Source: DASZUK01 sp963745595 (GTDB taxonomy: Bacteria; Actinomycetota; Acidimicrobiia; Acidimicrobiales; RAAP-2). From it: DNA of 64,000 bases. Position 1 is the first letter of the stretch; every line of letters begins with the position of its first letter. Below the pieces are notes generated by a model, which saw nothing but the letters and a program-made list of their open reading frames with translations, was not told the origin of the DNA and did not search any database. A program made the position numbers and the translations under genes. Shown in pieces: positions 23,957 through 32,389 of this stretch. The stretch is from positions 1-64,000 of the forward strand of contig CAVUYB010000018.1 in the NCBI GenBank assembly GCA_963745595.1, in the 5' to 3' direction.

Positions 23957-24518
23957 CGAATCCATACCAGACGGACCGCAATCTCCCCAGCCCAAGGCAA
24001 CTTCACCAGTTGCTGAGCCGGCGGCGGCGTTCAACGAGGAAGCGCTGCAGGCAATCCAGCGTCTGGCTGCCGCCGGTCCCGAGGCAGTCTCGATGTTTTC
24101 CGCGGCGTTTTCGGCGTCAGCGTACTCCGGACCGTTGCCCTCACCAGAGCATCTACGGGAGCACGAAGACGTGCTCGCAGGGTCAGCCGATCGAATCCTC
24201 AAGATGGCCGAGAAGCAATCGGATCACCGTCAGGAGATCGAAAAAATTGCCGTGAAGGGAGGGAGCAGCAGATCCTGGTGGGGACTTTGGCTCGGCTTCG
24301 CCATCTCCGTTCTCGTGCTTGGCCTGTCCGCAGGACTAGTCCTCTCCGGATACCAGGTCGCCGGTACGGTGCTGGGAAGCGTTGATCTGGTTGCTCTGGC
24401 CAGTGTGTTCGTGATCGGGAGGACTGACCAGCGGAGAGAGCGCGTCGCCAAGGACCAGGCGACCCATACCCCTCTGCCCCCGCCGCCCACCCCGAACGCT
24501 CTTCGCCATTCGAATTGA
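23943..24518 (+). CDS. DUF2335-like membrane protein
   Basis: A 191-residue protein. GPLPSPEHLREHEDVLAGSA, then DRILKMAEKQSDHRQEIEK, is the conserved core of DUF2335, followed by two adjacent membrane segments (LWLGFAISVLVLGLSAGLVL and VAGTVLGSVDLVALASVFVI) and a basic tail. This is the standard order for the family, whose function is unknown; members are often in variable genome regions. ATG 23943 is taken as start; a GTG at 23931 is possible. It overlaps the preceding small gene. Its placement between lysS and hemB with lower GC points to transfer. Confidence 0.75.
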   Translation: MPSPDESIPDGPQSPQPKATSPVAEPAAAFNEEALQAIQRLAAAGPEAVSMFSAAFSASAYSGPLPSPEHLREHEDVLAGSADRILKMAEKQSDHRQEIEKIAVKGGSSRSWWGLWLGFAISVLVLGLSAGLVLSGYQVAGTVLGSVDLVALASVFVIGRTDQRRERVAKDQATHTPLPPPPTPNALRHSN

Positions 24519-24566
24519 CCCGATACCGCTCATGCCATAGGCCCACCCCGCCCTAGGCTGACGAAG

Positions 24567-25548
24567 GTGGCCCTCTCCCGACGCCCCCGGCGGCTGCGCC
24601 GGACGGCCGGCTCTCCGCCGGCTCGTCGCCGAGACTCGCGTCACCACCGACGATCTCGTCGCGCCGCTGTTCGTCCGGGAGGGCATCGACGACGCGGTCC
24701 CGATCAGCTCGCTGCCCGGCCAGTTCCAGCACACCGTGGGATCGCTCGTCGCCGAGGCGAAGCGGCTCGTGTCGCTCGGCGTCCCCGGCATCGTCCTCTT
24801 CGGCGTGCCCGCGACGAAGGACCCGACCGGCTCGGGGGCGTGGGACCCCGACGGGATCGCCCAGCGCGCGCTCGTCGAGCTGCGGTCGGCCGTCGGCGAT
24901 CAGCTCGTGCTCATCGCCGACCTCTGCCTCGACGAGTACACCGACCACGGCCACTGTGGCGTGCTCGCGGCCGACGGCACCGTCGACAACGACGCCACCG
25001 TCGACCTCTACCGCCGCGTCGCGGTCGCCCAGGCTCGGGCCGGCGCGGACGTCGTCGCGCCGAGCGGGATGATGGACGGCCAGGTCGCGGCAGTCCGCGA
25101 CGCGCTCGACCGCGACGGCTTCGACGCGGTCGCCATCCTCGCCTACTCCGCCAAGCACGCGTCCGCCCTCTACGGCCCGTTCCGCGACGCGGTCGACGTC
25201 ACCATCGTCGATGGCGGTGACCGCCGCGGCTACCAGCAGGAGCCCGGCAACCGCCGCGAGGCCCGGCTCGAAGTCGCGCTCGACGTCGCCGAGGGCGCCG
25301 ACATGGTCATGGTCAAGCCGGCCGGCACCGCACTCGATCTGATCGCCGACGTCCGCCAAGCCGTCGACGTGCCCGTCGCCGCCTACCAGGTGAGCGGCGA
25401 GTACGCGATGGTCCACGCGGCGGCCGAGCGCGGCTGGATCGACGGGCCGGCCGTCGCGCTCGAGCAGCTCATCGCGATCAAGCGGGCCGGCGCCGACTTC
25501 GTGCTGACGTACTTCGCGGCCGACGTCGCCGAAGCGCTCGATGGCTGA
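24567..25548 (+). CDS. hemB: Delta-aminolevulinic acid dehydratase, one frameshift near the start
   Basis: Condenses two 5-aminolevulinates to porphobilinogen. GTG 24567 opens SRRPRRLRRTA, the usual HemB start; after about 24608 the protein continues in another frame as ALRRLVAETRV, DDLVAPLFVREG and SSLPGQFQHTVGS, through to the stop. One indel in the GC-rich CGGACGGCCGGC run explains this. Catalytic lysines are in AYSAKHASALYGPF and VMVKPAGTAL. The metal site reads DLCLDEYTDHGHCGV: the middle Cys of the zinc-type site is Asp, giving a mixed site. The end overlaps hemL by 8 bp. Confidence 0.92.
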
Positions 25549-26914
25549 CGCGGACTCGGCCGACGCCGGGCTCGGCGGCGTTGGGCGGGGTGACGTGGGG
25601 CCGGCCGGCGCGGGACTGGGCGAGCCGTCCAATGCCGCCTGGTTCGAGCGGGCCCGGCGGGTGATCCCCGGCGGCGTCGACTCGCCGGTGCGGTCGTTCG
25701 CGTCGGTCGGCGGCGTGCCGTTCACGGTGGCCCACGGCGACGGCCCGTGGGTCTACGACGTCGAGGGCACGAAGTACCTCGACTTCGTCCAGTCGTACGG
25801 CGCGGTGCTGCTCGGCCACGCCCATCCGGTGACGGTCGACGCCGTCCGCCGGCAGGCCGGCCAGGGCAGCACGTTCGGCATGCCGACGCCCGGCGAGGTC
25901 CGGCTGGCCGAGGCGATCGCCGACCGGGTGCCCGGCTGCGAGCAGGTGCGGCTGGTCTCGTCGGGCACGGAGGCGTCGATGAGCGCGGTCCGGCTCGCCC
26001 GGGGCGCGACCGGCCGGGACCGGATCGTGAAGTTCGCGGGCTGCTACCACGGCCACTCGGACGGCCTGCTCGCCGGCGGCGGCAGCGGCGTCGCGACGCT
26101 CGGCCTGCCGGGGTCCGCCGGCGTACCGGCCGGCGCGGTCGCCGACACGGTCGTCGCGCCGTACAACGTCGTGCCCGAGATCGACCGGTCGGTGGCATGC
26201 GTGATCGTCGAGCCGGTCGCCGCGAACATGAACCTCGTCCCACCGGTGCCCGGGTTCTTGAACGGCCTGCGGGCGGCCTGTGACGCGGCCGGCGCGCTGC
26301 TCGTCTTCGACGAGGTCATCTCCGGCTTCCGCGTCGGTCCGGGCGGCGCGACCGCGTGGAGCGGCGTCACGCCGGACCTGTGGTGCTTCGGCAAGGTCAT
26401 CGGCGGCGGTCTGCCGGTCGGCGCGTTCGGCGGGCGAGCCGACCTGCTCGCCGCCCTGGCGCCGGCCGGGCCGGTGTACCAAGCCGGCACGCTGTCGGGG
26501 AACCCGCTCGCCACCGCGGCCGGACTGGCGGTGCTCTCGCACGTCAGACCGGCCGACTACGACGACCTGACGAACCGGGCCGCGGTCTTCGCCGGCGCGC
26601 TCGCCGACGCCATCGTCAACGCCGGCCTCGCCGCGTACACGCCGACCGTCGGCCCGCTCGTCGGCCTCTTCGTCGGACCGCCCGGCTCGGTGATCGAGCC
26701 GCCGGTCGACTACGAGACCGCCCAGGCCGTTGCCGGCAACGGCGTGTACCCGCGCTTCTTCCACGCCATGCTCCGCCGCGGCGTCGCGCTGGCGCCCGGC
26801 GCGTACGAGATCCTCTTCCCGGGCATGGCCCACGGCGAACGCGAGCTGTCGCTCGCCGTCGACGTGGCGGGCGAGGCGGCGGCCGAGGTCGCGGCCGAGC
26901 TGGCCCGAGCCTGA
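25541..26914 (+). CDS. hemL: Glutamate-1-semialdehyde 2,1-aminomutase
   Basis: PLP enzyme that converts glutamate-1-semialdehyde, the HemA product, to 5-aminolevulinate. Motifs: RRVIPGGVDSPVRSFASVGG, DVEGTKYLDFVQSYGAVLLG, VRLVSSGTEASMSAVRLARG, FAGCYHGHSDGLL, LLVFDEVISGFRVG and CFGKVIGGGLPVGAFGG with the PLP lysine, then AGTLSGNPLATAAGL. Total 457 residues, including a Gly/Ala-rich N-terminal extension of about 30. The start ATG 25541 lies inside the end of hemB, so translation is coupled. It is the last hem gene of the block. Confidence 0.96.
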   Translation: MADADSADAGLGGVGRGDVGPAGAGLGEPSNAAWFERARRVIPGGVDSPVRSFASVGGVPFTVAHGDGPWVYDVEGTKYLDFVQSYGAVLLGHAHPVTVDAVRRQAGQGSTFGMPTPGEVRLAEAIADRVPGCEQVRLVSSGTEASMSAVRLARGATGRDRIVKFAGCYHGHSDGLLAGGGSGVATLGLPGSAGVPAGAVADTVVAPYNVVPEIDRSVACVIVEPVAANMNLVPPVPGFLNGLRAACDAAGALLVFDEVISGFRVGPGGATAWSGVTPDLWCFGKVIGGGLPVGAFGGRADLLAALAPAGPVYQAGTLSGNPLATAAGLAVLSHVRPADYDDLTNRAAVFAGALADAIVNAGLAAYTPTVGPLVGLFVGPPGSVIEPPVDYETAQAVAGNGVYPRFFHAMLRRGVALAPGAYEILFPGMAHGERELSLAVDVAGEAAAEVAAELARA

Positions 26915-26944
26915 TCGATCCCCAAGGGCCCATCCCCGAGAGCC

Positions 26945-27019
26945 CCCATCCCCAAGGGCCCCATCCCCAAGGGCCCCATCCCCAAGGGCCCCATCCCCAA
27001 GGGCCCCATCCCCAAGGGC
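26945..27019. repeat. Five perfect 15-bp tandem repeats after hemL
   Basis: Unit CCCATCCCCAAGGGC, five copies end to end, preceded by two decayed copies (26922-26944). Each unit contains CCC...GGG and can fold weakly. It lies 30 bp after the hemL stop and ends 28 bp before the next start. It may be a spacer or attenuator, or only a minisatellite. Confidence 0.9.
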
Positions 27020-27047
27020 AGTGGGGGGCCGCCCGTACGATGGACGG

Positions 27048-27620
27048 ATGGCCATCTGGACGCGCTCGCGGCAGTACCGCGGCGAGCGGTTGCTGGCCGG
27101 CGTCGCCCTAGAAGCGGTCGCGGCCGCCGGCACCGCCGCGGCAATCGCCGCGCCGGCGGTGGCGGTCGACGCGGCGACGATTACGTCCGGCCTGGTGCTC
27201 CGGTTCGAGGCGAGCGGGCTGGCTCTTGTCGGCCCGCAGCCGGGGTTCACGCGCAAGGTGCGATGGTCGGCGGTTTCGGGACTGCGGTTCGGACCGTCCG
27301 GTGTCCTGCCGGGAGGCATCGCCGCGGTCTCACTGGCCGCGGTCGTCAACGGGTGGGCCGTCCGCTGCTGGATCCCGTGGGCGGAGGTCCGCCCGGACGA
27401 AGTGCGCGCCCTCGACCGGCTGCTGGCCGCGTTCGCCCCCCGGGCGGCGCGGGGCCGGGTTGCTCGGGCCTATCGCCGCGCCGGACGGTCCGCCGCGCCG
27501 ATCGCCGGGCCGGTGGTCGGAGTGGCGCAGCCGCCGGTGGTCGGGGTGGCGCAGCCGCCGGGGTCGGACGGACGGACGAAGTTCGGCCTGATCCGGCGAG
27601 GCTGGGCCGTCAAGGCCTGA
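27048..27620 (+). CDS. Hypothetical protein, possible PH-like membrane-proximal protein
   Basis: A 190-residue protein starting at ATG 27048. After a short basic start (MAIWTRSRQYRGERLLAGVA) comes a hydrophobic Ala-rich stretch, then strand-rich sequence (GLVLRFEASGLALVGPQPGF, then TRKVRWSAVSGLRFGPSG), with WIPWAEVRPDEVRALDRLLA resembling the last helix of a PH-like domain. The C-terminal part carries a twice-repeated VVGVAQPP encoded by a 24-bp direct repeat. I do not recognise a named family. It follows the 15-bp repeat array and is convergent with the ATPase gene. Confidence 0.6.
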   Translation: MAIWTRSRQYRGERLLAGVALEAVAAAGTAAAIAAPAVAVDAATITSGLVLRFEASGLALVGPQPGFTRKVRWSAVSGLRFGPSGVLPGGIAAVSLAAVVNGWAVRCWIPWAEVRPDEVRALDRLLAAFAPRAARGRVARAYRRAGRSAAPIAGPVVGVAQPPVVGVAQPPGSDGRTKFGLIRRGWAVKA

Positions 27621-27648
27621 GCGCGCGTCCGTCGCCCCGGTAGCGACG

Positions 27649-29124
27649 TCAGTCGCCCCGGTAGAGACGGCCGGGGTCGATCAGCTCGACGTCGGGGACG
27701 GTGGCGGCGTGCCGGACGAGCGCAGGAGTGAAGCCGGCCCGGCTGAACAGGGCGAGCCTGGTGGACGGGTCGGCTCCAGGGACGAGCTGACGGAGGTGGC
27801 GGAGGCGGTCGAGCTGGGCGATGTCGACGGCGGTGCGGCGCCACTTGGCTTCGCCGAGCAGTAGGACCCGCGGCGGCCGGCCGGGGGTCCGCTCGACGGC
27901 GACGACGTCCACCTCGTGCTGATCGTGGTGGTCCCGGCAGGGAACGACGGTGGTCCCGACCGGACCGGCAGCGGCGCCGACAGTCGCCAGGGACGCGTAG
28001 TGCGCCGTCCACTGCCGGGCGAGCTCCTCGAAGTGCGGTCCATAGATCCGGGCTTGGACGGTATCGGCCAGCTCGGCCCAGACCTGAGTGCCCTGGCGGC
28101 GGCCGAGTCGGGCCTCGTTGGGCGCCACGACGAGCTGGTAGAGCCGGAGCATGGGTTCGCTGATGTGGAACGTCGGACGATTGGCTCGGACGGCGTCGGC
28201 CTGCCGATCGACCAGGCGGGCTTCTCGGAGGACGGAGAGCGGGTGCGCCAGTGCGGTCTCTTTGCGCCCGACGGCGTCGGCGATCTGGCTGCGCCGGGTC
28301 CGGCCGGCGGCGATGGCGCCGAGCACGGACGAGTAGAGGCCGAGGTCGTTCATCTCCGGCTCCTCCGCCAGGAGGGATCGTCCTTCCCGGAAGAACGCGC
28401 TGGACGGGTTGAGGAGATGCCGGACGACCCACGGATCGAGCGCGTCGGGATCGTCGGGGAGATCGCCGTCGCAGAAGTCCCGATAGGCGGGCGTTCCGCC
28501 GACGAGCGCATGGAGGCGGATCGCCAGGTCCGGCTGGTCGAGGACCCCCCAGAAAGCCGCGGTCTCGCGGAAGTCGAACGGGCTGACGAGAATCTCGCGG
28601 GTGGCCCGGCCGCGGAGCGGTGCGGTGCCGGTGAGCAGTCCGGCCATCACGGAGAAGGCACTGCCGCAGAGGACGAGGCGCGTCCGGCTCTGCCGCCGGG
28701 CGGTGCCACGAGGGCTGAGCGCCCTTTGGATCAGCGACGGGATCTCGGGGGCCGTCTTCTGCAGGTAGGGCAGCTCGTCCAGCACGACGGTCGCCGGCCG
28801 GCCATCCTCGCCGAGGGCGAACAGGGCGTCGACCACCTCCTCCCAGGTCCGGAAGGCCACCGGGACCTGGAGGCCGGCGTGGGCGGCGTAGGCGCGGCCG
28901 ACGGCCTCCAGGTTCTGCGCCGACGACTGCTCCAGACCGGCCACCATGAACCCGCCGGTCTGCTCGGCGAGCAGCTCCAACAAGAGCGTCTTTCCCTGCC
29001 GCCGACGGCCGTAGACGACGGCGAGGGTGGCGCCCAGACGGTCGTTGGTGGCAAAGGTCGCCAGATCCGACCATTCGGCATCCCGGTCGAACAGCTCGGG
29101 GGGCTTGGGCAGGGGCGTAGACAT
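27649..29124 (-). CDS. AAA-type ATPase with DUF234 C-terminal domain
   Basis: A 491-residue protein of the prokaryotic 'ATP-binding protein' group related to archaeal ATPases. The N-terminal AAA domain has Walker A VVYGRRRQGKTLLLELLAEQ, Walker B TVVLDELPYLQK and the sensor-like LVLCGSAFSVM. SPFDFRETAAFWG and VGGTPAYRDFC are typical of the family. A winged-helix region follows, then the DUF234 nuclease-like part (EVDVVAVE, then LLLGEAKWRRTAV, where D...E-x-K resembles a restriction-endonuclease fold). Function is unknown; such genes are mobile and variable. The start ATG 29124 lies inside an inverted repeat, suggesting a short or absent leader and autoregulation. Confidence 0.85.
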   Translation of the reverse strand: MSTPLPKPPELFDRDAEWSDLATFATNDRLGATLAVVYGRRRQGKTLLLELLAEQTGGFMVAGLEQSSAQNLEAVGRAYAAHAGLQVPVAFRTWEEVVDALFALGEDGRPATVVLDELPYLQKTAPEIPSLIQRALSPRGTARRQSRTRLVLCGSAFSVMAGLLTGTAPLRGRATREILVSPFDFRETAAFWGVLDQPDLAIRLHALVGGTPAYRDFCDGDLPDDPDALDPWVVRHLLNPSSAFFREGRSLLAEEPEMNDLGLYSSVLGAIAAGRTRRSQIADAVGRKETALAHPLSVLREARLVDRQADAVRANRPTFHISEPMLRLYQLVVAPNEARLGRRQGTQVWAELADTVQARIYGPHFEELARQWTAHYASLATVGAAAGPVGTTVVPCRDHHDQHEVDVVAVERTPGRPPRVLLLGEAKWRRTAVDIAQLDRLRHLRQLVPGADPSTRLALFSRAGFTPALVRHAATVPDVELIDPGRLYRGD

Positions 29125-29159
29125 AGATAAGTGAAGTTATAATAACTCGACTTATCTAT
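29123..29159 (-). promoter_or_regulatory. 10-bp inverted repeat over the ATPase start
   Basis: ATAGATAAGT (29123-29132) and its exact complement ACTTATCTAT (29150-29159) flank a 17-bp AT-rich centre. The low-coordinate arm overlaps the ATPase start codon. In this very GC-rich DNA the AT-rich palindrome stands out and is probably promoter plus operator. Confidence 0.7.
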
Positions 29160-29200
29160 CCGTGGCAACGGTGTTGCTGCCGGTCGGGGGGGGGTGTGGC

Positions 29201-30586
29201 TCAGCCGCCGAGCAGGTCCGCGAGGACGGCGGACGACCCGGCGGGCAGCCGGTCGGCCAGGGCGGCCATCGCCTTGAACCCCAGCTCGGCCGGGCCGAGC
29301 GTGTCGGGGCGCATGAGGTTCGCCATGATCCGCAGGAGCGTCGCCATGAAGACCTGCGAGTGCATCCCGGTGCTGACACAGAGCCGCATCGTCTGCGGGT
29401 TGCTGATCAGCTGGACGAACGCCCGGGCGACCCGGTAGTACGGCCCGTACGCGTCGGCGAGGTGGCGGTCGTAGCGGGCGAGCGCGGCTGGGCCGCCGCC
29501 GTCGAGGGCTTCGCCGACGAACGCCGCGGCGAGCCGCCCGGTCTCGTAGCCGTAGGCGATGCCCTCGCCGTTGAACGGGTTGATCGAACCGCCAGCGTCG
29601 CCGATGACGACGACGTTCGGGCCGGTGTGCGGCCCGACGGCCATGCCCATCGGCAGCTTGCCACCGGTCGGCGGCCCGCACGCGGTCTCCGGCGAGAGGT
29701 CCCAGCTCTTCGGCGCCCACTCGACGAACGTCTCCATCAGCTTCGTCGTGTTGACGCCCTTCCACCGATTATCGGTCGAGAGCAGGCCGACGCCGACGTT
29801 CACGCGGCCGTCGCCGAGCGGGAAGATCCAGCCGTAGCCGGGGACGACGTTGCCGTCCGCGTCACGGATGTCGAGGTGCGACTCGATCAGCGGGTCGTCG
29901 TGCCGGGGCGACCGGTAGTAGCCGCGCAATGCCATCCCGAGCGGGAAGTCCTTCTGCCGGGCCGTGCCGAGCGCCCGGCCGAACCGCGAGTTCGAGCCGT
30001 CAGCGACGATGACGTACTGGGCCCGGACCTCCCGGGTCTCGCCGGTCGCCTTGTCCTTGACGATCGCGCCGAGGCAGTACGGAAGGGAGTCCCCCGCCGC
30101 CGACGCCGGGCCCGCCGGCGGGGTGCCCGCATCAGCGGGCCCCGGCTTCACGTCCTTCCCGTCGGCCAGGAGCGGCTGGACGGCCTCGGTGCCCTGCCAG
30201 ATCGTCGCGCCGGCCTTCGCGGCCCGCTCCGCGACGAGCCCGTCGAGGTCGTGCCGGGTGATCGTGTAGCCGTACGACGGGAAGACCGGGTGCGACGGCC
30301 ACTCGAGATCGAGCGACTGGCCGAAGCCGTACGCCCGGAGACCGGTGAAGCGGTGCGCGCCGGCCAGCGCGCCTTCGAGGCCCATGTCGGCGAGCTGGCG
30401 GACCGCCCGGGGCGTGAGGCCGTCGCCGCACGTCTTCTCGCGTGGGAACCGCTTCTTCTCGACGACCGCGACGTCCCAGCCGGCGTCGGCCAGCCAGTAC
30501 GCGCACGACGAGCCGCCCGGTCCGCCGCCGATGACGAGGACGTCGTGGACGTGGCCGTCGGTGGTCGAGCGGGGTTCGGTGGGCAT
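29201..30586 (-). CDS. Geranylgeranyl/menaquinone reductase family flavoprotein
   Basis: A 461-residue FAD-dependent oxidoreductase. The N-terminal VLVIGGGPGGSSCAYWLADA is the FAD-binding Rossmann motif, KTCGDGLTPRAVRQLADMGL is the family signature, and VVIGDAGGSINPFNGEGIAYGYETGR is the second FAD motif. Relatives saturate double bonds of isoprenoid chains; the mycobacterial homologue MenJ reduces menaquinone. Position just before the nuo operon (opposite strand) fits a menaquinone role, because complex I would deliver electrons to this quinone. A Pro/Gly/Ala-rich insert (about residues 145-165) is longer than usual. Confidence 0.85.
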   Translation of the reverse strand: MPTEPRSTTDGHVHDVLVIGGGPGGSSCAYWLADAGWDVAVVEKKRFPREKTCGDGLTPRAVRQLADMGLEGALAGAHRFTGLRAYGFGQSLDLEWPSHPVFPSYGYTITRHDLDGLVAERAAKAGATIWQGTEAVQPLLADGKDVKPGPADAGTPPAGPASAAGDSLPYCLGAIVKDKATGETREVRAQYVIVADGSNSRFGRALGTARQKDFPLGMALRGYYRSPRHDDPLIESHLDIRDADGNVVPGYGWIFPLGDGRVNVGVGLLSTDNRWKGVNTTKLMETFVEWAPKSWDLSPETACGPPTGGKLPMGMAVGPHTGPNVVVIGDAGGSINPFNGEGIAYGYETGRLAAAFVGEALDGGGPAALARYDRHLADAYGPYYRVARAFVQLISNPQTMRLCVSTGMHSQVFMATLLRIMANLMRPDTLGPAELGFKAMAALADRLPAGSSAVLADLLGG

Positions 30587-30617
30587 CTCTCGATGCTACG
30601 TCGCCGTGACCCTCACC

Positions 30618-30893
30618 TCACCGGGAGCGGTAGACGTCGGCGCGGTGGTCGATCCGTACGACCTCGACGACCCGTTCGATCTCGTCCAGTTCGTAGACGA
30701 TCCGATAGGCCCCTCGGCGAGCGGACCACAGCCCCGCGAGCTCTCGCCGGAGCGGATGGCCCACCTGACGAGGCGCCTCGACCAGCGGCCCGAGCATGAA
30801 CTCGACCGTGGCCACCGCGATTTTCGGTGGCAGTCGGTCGAGGGAACGCGCCGCCGCCGCCGCGAGCACGAGCTTCCATGCGCCGGCGCTCAA
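30618..30893 (-). CDS. RelE/ParE-family toxin
   Basis: A 91-residue protein: WKLVLAAAAARSLDRLPPKI, PLRRELAGLWSARRGAYRIVYELDE, then VEVVRIDHRADVYR. The pattern 'L...G.w..r.g.yRi.y.i' and the final 'v..i.hR.diYr' are typical of RelE toxins, which cut mRNA at the ribosome. The start ATG 30893 overlaps the antitoxin stop by four bases (30890-30893), the usual type II toxin-antitoxin order with the antitoxin first. Confidence 0.88.
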   Translation of the reverse strand: MSAGAWKLVLAAAAARSLDRLPPKIAVATVEFMLGPLVEAPRQVGHPLRRELAGLWSARRGAYRIVYELDEIERVVEVVRIDHRADVYRSR

Positions 30894-31162
30894 CGGGCCA
30901 GGTACTTCGCCCGCAGGGCCGCGCCGTCGACGACGTGGCCTTTGGCGATCTCCTCCCGAGCCTCGTCGATCTCCCTCAGCGCCTGGGGATCCGAGAGCAG
31001 TTCGAGCGTGTCCTCGAGCGCCTCGAGCTCGTCCGGGCTGACGATGACGGCCGCCGGCCGGCCGTTGCGAGTCAGGACGACCCGGTCGTGCTGCTGCTCG
31101 ACCCGGTCGACGATCTCCGAGAGATGGGCCTTGATGTGGGCGAGCGAGAGCGTCTCCGTCAT
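30890..31162 (-). CDS. Phd/YefM-family antitoxin
   Basis: A 90-residue protein: SLAHIKAHLSEIVDRVEQQHDRVVLTRNGRPAAVIVSPDE is the Phd/YefM fold (split here only by reading), followed by the toxin-binding acidic helix (ALREIDEAREEIAKG). It binds the RelE-like toxin and represses the operon. ATG 31162 matches the family start, but AGAGG lies only two bases before it. ATG 31183 or 31180 in frame would add seven or six residues. Together with the toxin it forms a small module inserted between the menaquinone reductase-like gene and nuoA. Confidence 0.85.
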   Translation of the reverse strand: MTETLSLAHIKAHLSEIVDRVEQQHDRVVLTRNGRPAAVIVSPDELEALEDTLELLSDPQALREIDEAREEIAKGHVVDGAALRAKYLAR

Positions 31163-31183
31163 GACCTCTATTCTAGTCATCAT

Positions 31184-31341
31184 CTCGCCGCTGAGAGCTG
31201 CCGGTGGGCCGCGGACCGGTCCCGTCGATGGCCGGATGGCGAGTCAGCCGGCAGCCGCGGCGGCGTGGTCCCTCACGAGAGGAGGTCCGGGACACTCAGA
31301 ATGTGCCCGCGGAAAGGGTGTCGTGGTAGAACCGGGAGGCC
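31184..31341 (+). promoter_or_regulatory. nuo operon promoter region
   Basis: The only non-coding stretch before the 16.6-kb nuo operon, shared with the divergent antitoxin gene. The nuoA ribosome site GGGAGG lies at 31334-31339. No Rex-like site was recognised by eye. Confidence 0.5.
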
Positions 31342-31824
31342 GTGGACCAGTACATTCCGATCGTCCTCCTGCTCGGACTGGGCGTCCTTTTCGCCGCCGG
31401 GTCGTTCATCGGGTCGAAGCTGCTCGCGCCCCGACAGAAGCCGACGAGCTCGAAGATCGCGCCGTACGAGTGCGGCATCATCCCGGACAAGGAGCCGCCA
31501 CAGCGCTTCCCCGTCCGCTTCTACCTGGTCGCGATGATCTTCATCATCTTCGACATCGAGATCGTCTTCCTCTACCCGTGGGCGGTCGTCTTCCGGCAGC
31601 TCCGCGTCTTCGGCCTCGTCGAGGTGCTCGTCTTCGCGGTCGTCGTCTTCGTCGCGTTCTTGTACCTCGTCAGCAACGGCGCCCTGACCTGGGGGCCGGC
31701 CCGCAAGCTGCAGCTCGGCGTGCACCGGACGTCGGAGTCGACGATCAGCCGGATCACCGCCGCACCGGCCTCCCCACCGCCGTCGACCCCGGCCTCGCCG
31801 GCGTCGCCGGACCGGGCGGCCTAG
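31342..31824 (+). CDS. nuoA: NADH-quinone oxidoreductase subunit A
   Basis: Membrane subunit of proton-pumping complex I. Three membrane segments: IPIVLLLGLGVLFAAGSFIG, FYLVAMIFIIFDIEIVFLYP and LVEVLVFAVVVFVAFLYLVS. APYECGIIP and the FDIEIVFLYPWAV block are the NuoA signature. The start is GTG 31342 with GGGAGG upstream. The C-terminal 45 residues after the third segment are a Pro/Ser/Ala-rich extension (APASPPPSTPASPASPD), not part of the normal fold. First gene of the nuo operon; nuoB begins 10 bp after the stop. Confidence 0.95.
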   Translation: MDQYIPIVLLLGLGVLFAAGSFIGSKLLAPRQKPTSSKIAPYECGIIPDKEPPQRFPVRFYLVAMIFIIFDIEIVFLYPWAVVFRQLRVFGLVEVLVFAVVVFVAFLYLVSNGALTWGPARKLQLGVHRTSESTISRITAAPASPPPSTPASPASPDRAA

Positions 31825-31834
31825 GAGCCGGGCC

Positions 31835-32389
31835 GTGGGGCTCGAGGACCTACAGCACAATTTCCTGACCGGCCGCCTGGAGGACCTGGTCAAGTGGGCG
31901 CGGCGCAACAGCGTCTGGCCGGCCACGTTCGGCCTCGCGTGCTGCGCGATCGAGATGATGTCCGTCGGCGCGGCCGACTACGACATCAGCCGGCTCGGCA
32001 TGGAGGTCTTCCGGGCCTCCCCCCGCCAGGCCGACCTCATGATCGTCGCCGGCCGCGTCTCGCAGAAGATGGCGCCCGTGCTCCGTCAGGTCTACGACCA
32101 GATGATGGAGCCGAAGTGGGTCATCTCGATGGGCGTCTGCGCGTCGACCGGCGGCATGTTCAACAACTACGCCATCGTCCAGGGCGTCGACCAGATCGTG
32201 CCCGTCGACGTCTACGCCCCCGGCTGCCCGCCGTCGCCCGAGACGCTCCTCCACGCCATCTTGACGCTGCACGAGAAGATCCGCACCGGCGAGATCGCCC
32301 GCCGACCCGAGCGGCCGACCGCGGCCGAGCAGATCTCCGGATGGACCCCCGAGGTCCCCGACGCCGTGCGGGTGAAGACGCCCCGATGA
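31835..32389 (+). CDS. nuoB: NADH-quinone oxidoreductase subunit B
   Basis: Carries iron-sulfur cluster N2, which passes electrons to the quinone. GLACCAIEMMSVGAADYD has the tandem Cys pair; MGVCASTGGMFNNYAIVQG and VYAPGCPPSPETLLHAI hold the two other ligands. 184 residues, with the start at GTG 31835. The C-terminal tail (RPERPTAAEQISGW) is short and usual. The stop overlaps the nuoC start as ATGA. Confidence 0.96.
   Translation: MGLEDLQHNFLTGRLEDLVKWARRNSVWPATFGLACCAIEMMSVGAADYDISRLGMEVFRASPRQADLMIVAGRVSQKMAPVLRQVYDQMMEPKWVISMGVCASTGGMFNNYAIVQGVDQIVPVDVYAPGCPPSPETLLHAILTLHEKIRTGEIARRPERPTAAEQISGWTPEVPDAVRVKTPR

Noticed and set aside
26945..27019. Five perfect repeats after hemL as CRISPR
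   Set aside because: Repeats are 15 bp with no spacers; this is a simple tandem repeat.
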